A stretch of DNA of 64,000 nucleotides, from assembly GCF_003473485.1 (NCBI RefSeq), contig NC_053045.1, forward strand, positions 63,799,994 through 63,863,993, read 5' to 3'. Positions 10,612 to 22,815 of this stretch are shown piece after piece. The position numbers and the translations under genes were made by a program. How positions within the stretch are numbered: the first letter of the stretch is position 1; every line of letters begins with the position of its first letter. A model generated the notes under the pieces. The model did no database searches, was not told the DNA's origin, and saw only the letters and a program-made list of their open reading frames with translations. Source of the stretch: Medicago truncatula. Taxonomy: Eukaryota > Streptophyta > Magnoliopsida > Fabales > Fabaceae.

Positions 10612-12224
10612 CACAATTTTATGGTGCCGTTTTTTAACATACAAGTAAATAAGGTTGTTTCATAATATTGCTAGAGCTGCCTTATCTCATCTTCTCCTTT
10701 ATATTTTTTTATCCCTCGCTCGCTTTGTAAAACTTACAAATAAAATATCATTTTTCATCCCTCACTCACCTCGTAAATTACAATGTTTTAAACCTCTTAT
10801 TAAAAATATTTGAAATAAATTGATGATGCACGATTAGGATTACTCTTTCTTTTTACATAAATCAATTTGATAAGATAAATCAACATTGGGCTGGATCCTT
10901 TAATATATCCTCATAGAAAATAGTTCATAAACGTAGATAATACTATAGCAATTAATTGATCTCTTACTTCTGTACCTAGCTTCCAAGATATGATAAGCAT
11001 GCCCAATAAAATGATATCTATGATTTACTTATTATTTGAAACAATTAGTGTGCATGAATTGTTTTCACAATATTCAGCTTATAAGCTTGTGATTCAGTGA
11101 TTGAGTAAAAAAAGAAAACCTTGTAAGCTTGATTATGTAACATTACACGTTGCGCACTAAACGTATGGGAAGGGGGAAAAGCTTTGTGATTATAAGAGTA
11201 TGTAATGAAATGTATGGACACACCAGCTAACAGAATATGGACATATAGATAGCAACCAAACCATGTTGCTGCCATGAGGTTTGATATTTTGTGTCGTTGA
11301 ATCCTTAAGCTATATGGTATAGCTTTTTCTGGGGTTAGAGAATTTTCAAATTCTCCTAACATTTGCATAAAAGCATATATATTAATGTTGTATGAATTTT
11401 AAACTACATGTGCATGGAACATCTTTGGGGAGAAAGCACAACAGGGTCTATATAAAATGTTGCGATAATGCCTTAACCATATAGCAACAACAGGGAGAAA
11501 CTACAAAATGTTTGATAATGCCTTAAGAATCATAAATATTCCTACAATATCAGTTGATCTTAATATCAAAATGCAGATGTTTCTGAAACTATAATACATC
11601 TACATAATCAGAAAAGATGGTTTTTGCTATTAACCCAAAAAGGTGCACCCCATAATACAAAGCTTGAATAGATAGTTAATGAAGCCAGCAAAAGGTACCA
11701 ATAAACTTGCAGATGTTCCACAAAAACAACCTGAAAAAAATATATAGAGTTGGACGTTCAATATATATGTCGTATGATAGTTACGCACAAAAATTGATCG
11801 ACTTATATAGATTGCTAATAATGGGCGTTTTCTCATCTTTTCTTTGTCGACAATTGCGTACTTTTTACCATAGCTAAAGTTTCTCAAGTTAGGTTTAGTT
11901 AATGAGGATCTTTAAGCCTTTTGTAAGGCATAAGGTATTAAAATTAAGGGTAGTGATATTTGTACATCCAATTAATGATAACTTTGGTGACAACCTTGCT
12001 TTTATCTCTTTTTATTGGTAAAAAATAATGGAGAGAGAAAAAGGAAGAGAGAGGATAAGAATGTCATGTAAATACGAGAGAGAAAGTTGTCCAAAAGTTG
12101 TCACAAATATCATTTCTCTAAAATTAATGTGCATATATCCAAGTTTCCTCCTAAAAAAAAGTTGGCTCGCTCAAAAGTGGAGAAATTTGAAGGTATGATA
12201 AACTTTTAAGAAAACTTACTCCAT
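10612..12224. other. Intergenic spacer
   Basis: No convincing gene. Minus-strand open frames of 85-107 codons (11045-11368, 11630-11887) show no recognisable motif and have the biased composition of AT-rich spacer. A sequence resembling TTTGATAATGCCTTAA recurs near 11465 and 11510. Confidence 0.45.
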
Positions 12225-12990
12225 TGGTCAGTATCTTGGTTTTGTTTTACTTGTGGGTAGGGTTACCAACACAAATTTTTCCTATATCTTAGATAAGATC
12301 AAATCGAGACTGGAAGCTTGAAAAGGTAGACTATTAAGTAGATTAGGTAGAGTGATTTTGGCTAAATAAGTTCTTTATTCTATGCCTATTTATATTATGC
12401 ATAATCGTTGGTTGGTGGATGATATATGCAATAAGATTGACTCTAGTATCATACAATTTATTTGGGATGGCAATACTTAATATTAGATAGAGTAGAATAC
12501 TATTACTCAATCCCCTTAAAGAGGTGGCCTTGCTATCATAATTCAGATAAACTATGGGTCCAATTGATCACAAAGAAATATATTAATGACTCTTACATAC
12601 TTCAGGTAAAGCATGGTTGGTCAAGAGAACTCATATTCTTGGTGATCTATAGTTAAAGGCAGCTAATATTCAAAGTTCATAGTCAAAGTAGCTAATATTC
12701 TCATTATAAGATTCATTACGCACGTGGGTAAAGGTAACATTTTTATTTGGTATGATAAATGTCATTCTTATGATCGTTTTTGTGATAGAGTTCATGTTAA
12801 ACAAAATGATTTTAATTTTTACATTAACGAAATATGTCATAACGGGGTATAAAATTTTGATCTCCTCTTCTTCAAGATGTTAAAATGGAGATGGAATGTA
12901 TTTTTTTACCAATACCGACATTTATGATATCATTGTATGAGAGTCACCTATTTCAAATACATATACCACTAAATCCGCCTATTATTAGTA
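12225..12990 (+). mobile_element. LINE 3'-region fragment (RT C-terminal part)
   Basis: Interrupted frames read LDKIKSRLEAWKGRLLSRLG, VILAK, VLYSMPIYIMHNRW, a degraded RGGLAI segment and, further on, HVGKGNIFIWYDK. These follow the order of plant L1 LINE ORF2 after the RT core (family: KxxxRLxxWKxxxLSxxGRxxLIKxVLxxIPxYxM ... RGGLGI ... GxGxxxxFWxDxW). Several stops and frame changes; dead copy. It may be a different insertion from the pieces at 9.5 and 10.3 kb, because the order is not collinear with one element. Confidence 0.75.
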
Positions 12991-13254
12991 AGCTCTTCTA
13001 TCAGGTCCCAATCTGAAGGTGGTTTTGACCTGAACCAAATTTAAAAACTTAAACTCTTTGACCAAAAATACATTTGAATGCGTTAGTGTTGATCTTGACC
13101 GCTAGTTTTAGCATAAAAGATAAAAATGAAAAAAAAAACAAAAAGTGATTACTCATTAGATAAAATTTGATTGATTTTGGTAAATCACACATACATGTTC
13201 CGCCGGTTAAATTAAAGAGAAAAAAGAAAAGAAAAGAAAATTGTGGTTCACTTT

Positions 13255-13315
13255 ACGGGCACGGCCATTGCCTCTGTACCGCTGTGCTGGTTGCTTCATC
13301 TTGTTGAGGTTCGTA
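13255..13315 (+). promoter_or_regulatory. Candidate 5' UTR exon of the ceramidase gene
   Basis: A GC-richer stretch ends TTGTTGAG followed by GTTCGT (donor). A good acceptor, TTCTGCAG, occurs at 13608-13615 just ahead of the start codon, so an intron of about 300 bp in the leader is likely. Inferred from splice-site context only. Confidence 0.4.
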
Positions 13316-13630
13316 TGATTTACTTCTTTTTCTTCTCACTTTTTTTATTCTCCCCAAAGTTTAACCTAATTATCACCATCACCATAATAATAAACTAATT
13401 AGTTAGTGGCTACTACTTTTCTGTTTCTCCCCCAATTTTCCTAATCCTACTCCTAATTATTTGATTCGATTCTCTACGATTTAATCTTGTGGTACTGCTT
13501 TTGTTTATTGAAACTAATTTTACTTTATTTTATCTATTTTTATATAAATAGCTTATACTCAAATTAAGTTGATTATCCAAACAGGGCCTAAGTGTCTTTG
13601 ATTTGAAATTCTGCAGCAGCTCTGAGGAGA

Positions 13631-16600
13631 ATGGTAGAAACCATGTCTAGCTTCTGGGGTCCAGTAACATCTACCAAAGAGTGCTGTGAACAAAATTATG
13701 CACATTCTACATACATTGCAGAACTTTATAACACTATTTCCAACATTCCCGCAATTGTTTTGGCTCTCATTGGTCTTATAAATGCTTTAAGACAGCGATT
13801 TGAGAAAAGGTTCAGTGTCCTTCATCTTTCAAACATGGCGCTTGCTATTGGGAGTATGTTGTATCATGCTACACTGCAACGTGTGTAAGTATTCGTCTGC
13901 GTCTTTTTTTTGTGGAATTTGTTTTTGGAAATTTATAATTGCTTTTCTGATTGGCTCTAGTTTATTTATAGTTAGTTTGCATGAGGTTGACATAATATTT
14001 TACTTAACTACAAAACAGCTCTGCTATTTAGAACGAACAATGTCTTCGCGAAAGCATCACGATTGAAAACTGGCCAATCAAAATTAAATGTTTAGCGGAA
14101 TACATGGGTGTTGGATGGAATACAAGGAAGTGTCTAAGTAATTATACGATCTCAAAGTGCCATATGTACTCACTCGTGACTAGTGAGACATTCACTTTGA
14201 TTTCGATTGTGATAAATAGCATTAATGTATACTAAAACACTTCTGAATATAGTAAATATCAAAGAAAAAAAGCATGCGAATCAAGAAAAAGATATTAGAA
14301 ACATATTGTAGTGTATAACATTCATCAAAAGTATCACAAACCCAAGAGATATTGTCATAATATTGTCATGGCAGTCCAAGAAATGGTTTGACCCGTTGTG
14401 GTTTTGATGTTAGGACTTGTGAGGGAGCATCACCTCCGTACTTGTAGGAGGTTGATTCCACGGCTTGAATTTTTACCTCTTATATAATAATAGAAGCAAT
14501 ACGGGAAAGAGAAGAACAAGTTAGTGAAATAACACAGGTGGAGACTTGGGGAGAAACTTTTCTTCTAACCCATCAATAAAAAAAGAGAGGAACAAAAAAC
14601 AATAGGAGTGATAAAGGAGATGAAAAATTGGGATATATAGCAAAAACAAATAATTATACTGAACAGACAACAGTGACAGAAAAGGGACAATTGGCCAGAG
14701 AGGTTACTTAAGAGAACCAAAGTTCAAGCTTATAAGGTACGGAGGGGAGGGTATGCCGATGCAGGTTGTTGTCTGTTCTGGTTTAGAAGTTCAGGTCTAG
14801 AGATGATGGATAGGAAATGTCACCCAACCGCTGGAGATGGTGGATACGGGGTTCATTCAATTTGCGAAGATTGTTCAAGTGTGATAGTGGGTGCAAACTC
14901 TAGGGATTTCATATATTTGAGAATATAACAATTTATATTTTTCCAAATAAACAACCACAAATTGCTATATCAGGCATGGACCACCGTGACACCAATATTT
15001 TTGTGACACTAGAGCACCTAATACACCGCTCTGTCTCTCCTTTTTATTTATTTATTTTGAAGAAATGTACCAAGATGTATAAATACTGTTAGAATACCAA
15101 TCACACCTTTCAATGATTGATACAAAAATGATACAACACAGTAGGCTGTTAGCATACCCAGAAAGCACAAATCTGGCACATGATATATAGATATGATACA
15201 ATATAGACAGACACAAGAATGTGGTAAATTTCAAAATTTTACAGGGCACAACACAAACTAAATTACATTGTATATGATTAAACATAAACCCCATCTTAAA
15301 TCAAAAGAAAGAAAGAAAAGTTAGCATGAGTCATTTTTGACGTTATAAAATGCCATAACTCATCTGTATTTGTATAAAAATGTAAAGAATAAAACAAATG
15401 TAAAATGAAGTTCATAATTTCCAAGTGTTTGTGAAGTGTCTGACTAATGTACAGTTATTATTTTGAAGTGTCTATGGCTGCTTGTTTGTGGGCATCCATT
15501 TTAACATGTAGAGAGATAAAAGAGGAAGTGTGACTAGGTAATAATTTATTAATTTATTTTAGATACAAAGAGTTAGAGGTTTATATGATAGTGACTAGGT
15601 ATTATGGGGTGTCCAAGGTCCACATGAGTAGTATAGGATGCTTGGTGGTGTATTTAAGCGGCTTGGTTCTTCCCCCTTGATATCTAGCTCTCAAGGGAGG
15701 GTTCCCGTCTTCTTGAATTGCTTGGATACTTATCAATCGGTACCGGAGTTGGTTATGGGTGGCTCAGATCGAAAAGGGCTATCTACTGATAGATTGACAA
15801 TAAAGGTCTAGTAATCTGTCAGAAACTGCAGCCGCCGAGATGTCAGTTATAATTGATGGTGCTATGATAACGACTTGGGTGTTATCGTGTGTCCAAGTCC
15901 CACATCAAGTAGTATAGTATGGGATGCTAGGTGGAGTATTCAAGTAGTATAGCAAATTATTTTATGGTGTGATAAGTATCTATAGTATTTTTAAGTCTAT
16001 ATTCAGGAGTCCTGAAGTTATTCTTCGTGCGCAGCTTATTATTTGAATTTATTTATGTATTCAAGTTGGTTCTTAAATTTACAAAACCCGTATCATTAAG
16101 CCATTATTTGGGACTAAAGTGTGAAACAAGCAAGAAGCATTAACATGATACAAATTTATAAATAGGTGCTAACTTATACACTTGAATAATTTATGTAACT
16201 AGATGGATAATAATTACAGGGACTACCAGCGTGTTTGAAATCCCCAAACCATAGTTTGGGCAAAAGCTTTAAAAGACAAGTCTTTCTTGGTGGTTTGAGG
16301 CTACACTTTTTGATCAGAAAACGAGACACACTGATTTGCCTATATATTCACCAAGAAGAATTATACCGTTGCTTTTAAGTGCACGAGAGTGTTCCTTAAA
16401 AATTAATGTTCGGCTACATTTGTCTTATGTTGAATGACTTTTCATTGTTTAGATGTTGCTTTTAATTTGTAGGCAACAGCAAGGGGACGAAACTCCTATG
16501 GTATGGGAGGTGCTGCTGTACATGTACATCCTCTACTCTCCAGATTGGCATTATCGCAGTACAATGCCCATCTTCCTATTTTTGTATGGTGCTGGTTTTG

Positions 16601-16986
16601 CAGTTGCCCATTCAGCGTTCCGTTTTGAACTTGGCTTCAAAGTGCATTATGTCATTCTGTGTCTGCTCTGTACTCCAAGAATGTACAAGTATTACATTCA
16701 CACCCAAGATGTTTTAGCCAAGCGGCTAGCTAAGCTATTTTTAGGCACTCTTATATTAGGCAGTTTGTTTGGGTTTTGTGATCGTGTTTTCTGCAAGGAG
16801 ATATCACGTTCACCTATTAACCCTCAGGGTCATGCTTTGTGGCATGTCTTCATGGGTTTCAATTCCTACTTTGCAAACACATTTTTGATGTTTTGCCGTG
16901 CTCAGCAGCGTGGGTGGTCTCCAAAAGTTGTTTATTTAATGGGTGTTCTACCTTATGTGAAGATTGAGAAACCAAAAAGCCAGTAA
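13631..16986 (+). CDS. Alkaline ceramidase (CREST family), ACER/CES1-like
   Basis: Two coding exons, 13631-13884 and 16473-16986, join in frame (CGT GT|G CAA CAG) to give 255 aa, the usual plant length. The protein hydrolyses ceramide or phytoceramide to a sphingoid base and fatty acid in ER/Golgi membranes. It is a multi-pass membrane protein. By alignment with human ACER3, the zinc ligands are H79, H205 and H209 (YHATLQ and HALWHVFMG), the catalytic partners S75 and D90, and the calcium-site residues E17, E20, N22 and E31. All are present, so the enzyme looks functional. The start at 13631 (MVETMSSFWGP) fits the family N-terminus; the ATG at 13643 is an alternative. The intron is 2.6 kb and carries repeated DNA. 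Strong resemblance to Arabidopsis AtCES1/ACER. Confidence 0.93.
15600..15955. repeat. Diverged direct repeat in the ceramidase intron
   Basis: A motif close to GTGTCCAAGTCCCACATCAA followed by AGTAGTATAG...GGATGCT-GGTGG-GTATTTAAG occurs at about 15604-15658 and again at 15886-15950. The GTCCAAGTCCCACAT core is common at ends of plant retroelement-derived repeats. No gene is present; the element class is unclear. Confidence 0.4.
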
Positions 16987-18837
16987 CAAATTTGGTAAAA
17001 GAAGGAAGCTTCTTTGTCATGATACATTATAGACAAGTTGTTGACAATTATTTAATAGGTGTCTTTCCTTCTTTTTCACTTTATGATTTTGATTGGCTTA
17101 GAAATGAATATTTGCATATTTTGTTGTAGAAGTAGGACATGTACCATATTTATCTCATTGGCACCTCTCGAACCTGAACCTTATCTCAAAATTGCAAGCA
17201 TGAACAAAATTTTGCTTACTGGTTTTTGTTAGGCTCCTGGATGAATTAAGCCTCATACTCTTAGCTGTAATGTCTGTTGTAATCCCCTATACACAATCGT
17301 CCACACTCAGGACCAGGGCCAGAAAAATTCATTGTTATCTTGCGATGGATGGCATGCAAGGTTTTGTGGTGCTGCTCTAGATGGGAACTGGTGTTCGCTC
17401 CAAAAATTTCATTGAGCACCAAGTGTGTTTGCGGTGACAAAAATTTGATTTTGAATTAATTGATTATGACTAAAAGTGACTTGAATGTAAAGTGAGTTAT
17501 AATTGAATATATTAATGTAAACATGAATAGATCAAAAAAATGGGTCTCTATGTTATCGTGAATTTTCAGAAGCAACAAAACCGAGCTTCTAAATTAGCGT
17601 AGTAGTTTTTCATTGTGGTTTTTGTTGACATTGTTGTTATAGGATTAAATGAGGCTAGTTCATTGAGAACTTTGATCTGGTTTAAAATATGACCCTCATA
17701 AATGTACGATGAGATTTAATCACTTGGATTAGTCGGTCATTGAGACCGATATCGAATTTAAAACAAAGAACATCCAAATCAAATATGTCAATCAATTATT
17801 AATCTATGAAATTTAATTTTACCTCCTTTAAAAATGGAACAAAAAATACACTTAAGAAGAATATATCGGGGGTATTAACACTCTCTCTAACATTACTATC
17901 TTATTGAATGAAATTAATGTATGTTCCACAATTTTAAGTGGAACCCATTTCTAAAGTGTGAGATCCATCTTAATTTTAACCAATAAAGAAGTGAGGGTTT
18001 GAGGAGAGTTGAAAAGATAATGTTGCTAACACTCCTCTTAAAAGGGTTAATAGACAAGGTTGTTATTGAAAAGAATATATACTGTAAGGACTTTTTTTAA
18101 AAGATTTTAACATATATAGGAACTGAAATTGAAAATTGGATTAAACTATAGGAGAAGATTAATTTAACCTATATTATTATTACTAACTAGCTTTAGGAGA
18201 GCTTTGAAATGTCATCCTCATGCACAGGTTGCTGTTGCTTTTACGAGCTTTATTACCAAGCTACCTTAGGATCAATTTTACAAACAAAGACACAATGGAA
18301 CAAACTTGAATCAACCCTTTTTTTTTTCTTGTTAGTAATTGTGTTCTTTTGTGATTTACCACCCTCATTATTACCACCAAATTTTTTGTCAAAATTCCGT
18401 CAAACTTAGGATATGGGATGATGAACCTAACTAGAAACTATGCCTTCTTGTTATCCCAGTAATTAAAAATTGGAAATAACGTTTCTGTTGTCCTCACATT
18501 GCAATTCCAAGCGCCACATATCCAAAATAGAATTTTAAAACCATAAGAAAACAAAATAAAAAACTCCAACTGTGTAGTACTTAGAAAAATACAAACACTT
18601 GTGATGATATTAACCATGCTTCTATTATGGTCGTGAAGATCCATTTCTTTCTTTAGACTTCTCCGTCTCATAAGTCATAACCATAATGCCATTATATATA
18701 CAAACCCAAAAGCTATATACTAAATCATGAGTTCATTATTAAACTCATTATGCTAGCTCTTACTTAATTTCATGATTAATTCTTCTAATAATTTCTTAAA
18801 TATATTTATCATAATTATAATTATCATAGTTATAATT
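16987..18837. other. Ceramidase 3' flank and spacer
   Basis: The first few hundred bases are probably 3' UTR (several AATAA-like signals). No further gene is seen. A run of short poly-pyrimidine or AT ORFs around 18.2-18.7 kb shows no coding signal. The (AT)-rich block at 18780-18837, alternating TAATTATAATTAT, is the leader of the next gene. Confidence 0.45.
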
Positions 18838-19440
18838 ATGGGTGCAAAGCTATGTACTCTGTCAGGGTCATGCGTCAAGGACTGTATCAAACCCAAACAG
18901 AACATAACAAGGTTGACAAAAACTTTCAAAAGGAAGCCGGAGAAGAACGCTACCACCATTGATAAGAATCTGGCTCTAGAAGAAGAATGGATATTATCTT
19001 TTCCAGAATTGAAACAGTCGAGGAAAAGAGTGCATCCTTGTTCAACACGTTTCTGTGGTGGATCTTTAATAAGTGAATTAGCTCAAGATAGTTTATGCTT
19101 ATTGGAAAAAACCAAGAACTGTCGTGAAAAAGAAGAACTTGCTGACGAAGGATTAACATCAAATTGTTCGTTAATTACAAATAACTTATTTGGTAAATCA
19201 CAGAAGAAGAGAGTTAACTTTAAACTTCCTCACACTGTTATATTTTACAAACCAGAAGAGCCTTATTGCAAAGAAGAAGAAGAAGAAGAAGAAGCGTCAT
19301 TGAAGGATTATTATAATATTAATAGCGAAGAATACTCGTTTTCTTCACTTTATTCATTTGAAACCGCAGAGGAACCTAGTTTGAGACTCGCAGTGGATAT
19401 TCTTCCTTATGTCTTTGTCTCTTCCAAAGTTTCAAATTGA
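18838..19440 (+). CDS. Single-exon protein of unknown function with possible N-terminal acylation motif
   Basis: An uninterrupted frame of 200 aa. I place the start at 18838 (MGAKLCTLSGSCVKDC); a longer version from 18772 would add 22 residues made mostly of Ile encoded by an AT repeat, which looks like leader sequence. From this start residue 2 is Gly and residue 6 Cys, compatible with N-myristoylation plus palmitoylation and hence membrane attachment. The protein is hydrophilic, rich in Lys, Glu and Ser, with a 9-residue acidic run from a GAA repeat near 19276. It ends in LRLAVDILPYVFVSSKVSN. Codon composition is clearly more protein-like than the flanks. I do not recognise the family; it may be a legume-restricted gene. 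Confidence 0.6.
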   Translation: MGAKLCTLSGSCVKDCIKPKQNITRLTKTFKRKPEKNATTIDKNLALEEEWILSFPELKQSRKRVHPCSTRFCGGSLISELAQDSLCLLEKTKNCREKEELADEGLTSNCSLITNNLFGKSQKKRVNFKLPHTVIFYKPEEPYCKEEEEEEEASLKDYYNINSEEYSFSSLYSFETAEEPSLRLAVDILPYVFVSSKVSN

Positions 19441-20200
19441 TCATGAAATTGTCTTGTATGTATACACATTGCTTATTTTTATGTTTGATAAAAAATTTCT
19501 ATTGGTGCAATCTCGTTGGTTTTCATTATAAATTGTAGTAAGGATGGATATAGAATTTCAAAAGTGGACTATTTAGTGCCACAAGTTTGATAAGACTATT
19601 CGTCAAAAAAGTTTAATAAGACTAAGCTTCATATATTAAAGGATGAGATGGTGAAATAGGTTATTTTGACACATAAATTTGAAATCAAAATTCGACAATA
19701 ATTTAGATTGTTAATATAATGTTCAATATATCATTATAATGTTTTTAATGGATATAATAAGGTGTCGCATCTCATGTTAACCATTCATTTAACACAATTA
19801 GTTAAAATTTTGAAATTTCGTTAACAATAATTTTTCGAGTGTTCAAATATACATAAACATATTCATTAACCATTCAAATTGTTTTAAATATACCCAATGA
19901 TAAATTTAAGCAAAAAATTGTTAAAAAAATTGATGTATTTAATTCAAAGTTTAGGTCAAATACATCAACTATATTTTATCAATTTTTGCTTATATTCGAA
20001 ACTTTGACACATCATTTTCATGTGCTCAAATATACATGCTATATGTAACAACAAAAAAAAAATACATTTATCCGTGAACCACAATTTATATTGAAACTAG
20101 TTTTAGCCCCACGCCCTGCACGGTTTGATGCAATATTTTTTGTAATTTGTGTTTTGAAAATATATATTAAATGTTCTAGCTAGGCTAGAACATTTATGTA
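19441..20200. other. AT-rich spacer with Helitron-like motif and palindrome
   Basis: No gene. At 20096-20125 CTAG precedes a GC-rich CCCCACGCCCTGCACGG segment resembling a degraded minus-strand Helitron 3' end. At 20171-20193 there is a perfect 10-bp inverted repeat, ATGTTCTAGC-tag-GCTAGAACAT. Both lie immediately left of the solo LTR. Confidence 0.35.
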
Positions 20201-21489
20201 TGAAGGTGAGAAAAACACAAGAAGGAGGGGTTGAATTGTGTTTTCTTTTTCTCTAAAAATTCTTCTTCTGATAACACTTCAGAAGCTGGTTAGGAATACT
20301 TCTGATGTGATGTTCAGAATCAGATATGCAGCGGAATGAAAATAGAACAGAGAAAAGAAAGAGAGACACAAACAATTATCCTGGTTCCTTCTACAAACCG
20401 GAAGTAGTCCAGTCCCCCTTGCACTTCCAAGGAGATTTCCACTAATAATCACACAGATTACAGATGCTCAATACTCTCTAGTATGAGACTTCTCAAATGC
20501 TCAAGCACGCAGGCGAGAGACTTCCAATGCTCAAGCACTAAAGCAAGAGTCTTCTAATGCTCAAGCACGCAGGCAAGAGACTTCTATTCAAACAAAATTA
20601 CACAGAAAATGTTTGACATTGAACACTTGATATACAATCAGTGGTGTTCACAATACAATGCAATAAAGACTCTAGACTTAAGAATTTCTAAGATATATCA
20701 AATCAGTGCAGAAATTCAAAGTGCTTTATAGAATCAAATTTGGCAGAGTTTTGGCGCTTTTAACTTGTGTTGATGTCACTTGTCAATCTTCAAGTCTTTA
20801 CTCCTTTATATAGAGGTGAGTAGAGAGACGTTGAGATTTTTAGCACGTCTAAAGAGTCGTTGAGTTCCTTTGATCATCCACCAGTAATCTTTTGTCTGAT
20901 TTGGGTGTAGTCCTATGAAGGATCAACTTCAAATTCATTCCTATCTTGAAGGAACATTTCTGCAGGCAGAGCTGTTGTCTTGTCTTGTAGCGTAGACAAA
21001 AACAGAGTAGTGGAGGTAGTGGTTGTACACTTGTACTTTGTCAACTCTTCAATGAAGGACAAGCACCCAGTGCTTTTCAAATGACCGTTGATACCTCCCT
21101 TTCAATTCTTCGTTTTCTTAGACGAGATTAAAACGAAAAACAGCTCCTTTGAAACTTCAGTTTAAATTTACTGATCAATTGTAACTTCTGGTGATGATAT
21201 AGCTTCTGATGAAATCTTGCTTCTGATGGACTTCTGCTTCTGATGACGTCGTTACTTCAGAGGCACTTGTTACTTCAGAAGCACTTCATAGCTTCAGACG
21301 CAGTTTTCTTCAGATGCTTTAGATTCCTTTGCTCTCTATTGTTCTTCCAAGACCTATTGAAATTGATTAACTTTGCATATGGTCCTGTACACTTGAACAA
21401 TTATTAGCAATAACCAATTGACAATTTTTAATACCTTGTTATCATCAAAACTCATTAAGGTTTATTGTGAAACACATTTTGTTCCAACA
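20201..21489 (-). mobile_element. Solo LTR of a SIRE/Maximus-type Ty1/Copia retrotransposon (fossil)
   Basis: Read on the minus strand the element begins TGTTGGAACAAAATGTGTTT and contains TTTTGATGATAACAAGGTAT, the characteristic start of legume SIRE/Maximus LTRs. It ends ...CTCACCTTCA. A 5-bp direct repeat ATGTA flanks both sides (20196-20200 and 21490-21494), so the ends are exact. No internal region or second LTR is present, consistent with a solo LTR left by recombination. The LTR (1,289 bp) contains short internal tandem repeats (GCTCAAGCACGCAGGC-like units near 20498-20580 and CTTCTGATG-like units near 21185-21310). The intact target repeat suggests a fairly recent insertion. Confidence 0.85.
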
Positions 21490-21494
21490 ATGTA

Positions 21495-22428
21495 TCCAAC
21501 CAAATATTTGATTTAAAAAAACAATAAAATGAGAATGATGTATTGATTATATTTTAATTTTCAAAATCCTTGCATCAAAATATATATAATCTTTTGATGC
21601 AGGGATCCATTTTCAAATAACGGGAATGAATCCTCTAATGTGACATGAAAGTCTGTTGCAATTTTCCCCATTCATTTAAAGGATGGAGAAAAAGAATTTA
21701 AAAAAATATATATATTTAAAGGTAGAGATGTATGTGGACATTTATTCCTAAAAAAAAATGTATGTGGACATTTGAGAAAATGTAAAAGAAAAAATGGAAA
21801 TGAGTTATCTCCAAAGAAGGCAAATGGATCCTCTAATGTTGTAATAAAGGGGACAGAAGGATAATTAAAAAAAAAAAAAATTATTTAGTTTAGTTGAGGT
21901 CTTCCTAAATGTGGAGTGAGAAAATTGTGCTAGAGACAAAAAGAAAAAGAAAAAAAGAAATTACGTAAATTATCATCAAAATAAAGTTGAAGCCAATGTT
22001 GCTCTGAAAGAATGATAGTAATAGTAAGTAATCAGCATTCAACATAATTAATGGAAAGATATGTGTTACTAACTTACTACTTGCCAATATTATCCTATTA
22101 ATTCTCATGATGACTAACACTCTAACAGTTATCTATGACATGAATACACTAATTGAAAATATTTTTCAATTAATTCTTAGATTCCTTCTCATTTTAGCTT
22201 GTGCAAAAAAAAAAATCTTAGATTCCTTAATACCTGAGAAAGTGAGAAGGAAAAGGAAGGAGGACAATTTTCTGCACACCTCTCTCCTTACATGAAAGTA
22301 AAATGCAATATGAAAGAGGGAGAGACATTGAGGAGAGTGTACACATCATATTATAATTGAGGTGACAAAATTTTATGTATGTATACATCATTGTGTTGAC
22401 GTGTCAAGATGATAATTTGAAGGTCTGA
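21495..22428. other. Intergenic spacer
   Basis: No gene. A weak inverted pair (GGATCCATTTTC near 21602 and GCAAATGGATCC near 21820) could mark a small decayed element; a GAATCCTCTAATG-like direct repeat is also present. Remainder AT-rich. Confidence 0.35.

Positions 22429-22486
<58 letters not shown>
22429..22486. repeat. (TAA)n microsatellite
   Basis: About 18-19 uninterrupted TAA/AAT units downstream (3' side) of the wax synthase gene. A likely length-polymorphic marker. Confidence 0.95.
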
Positions 22487-22815
22487 GAAGATATGCAAGT
22501 GAAGTTTGTGGTTAACAAAGTTTAAAATTTTGGTTAATTATGTTATATAGATGATTAATGAGTTACGACATATTGTTACATTTATGGAACATGATTAATC
22601 ATATTTATGTTGAATTAACCTTTAAACTATTGTCGAATTTTGATGTGAAACTTGTGATCCAAAATATCATTTCCCTTTGAAGAATACACATGCATTTCAA
22701 GGGTAAAGTATTTTTATATTCAACATCTAACAAATTTCATCAATATGTCAAAAATAAAATTATGAAGGAAAAGGGAAAACCCCAGACAAAAACAAACTAC
22801 ATGTAGCAATAGGGA

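Noticed and set aside
11045-11887. Minus-strand frames of 107 and 85 codons
   Set aside because: No recognised motif, start context or neighbouring exons; composition like spacer.
17870-18050. Possible MITE (AACACTCTCTCTAACATTAC / GTTAGCAACATTATC)
   Set aside because: The inverted match is short and broken, and no target repeat is seen.
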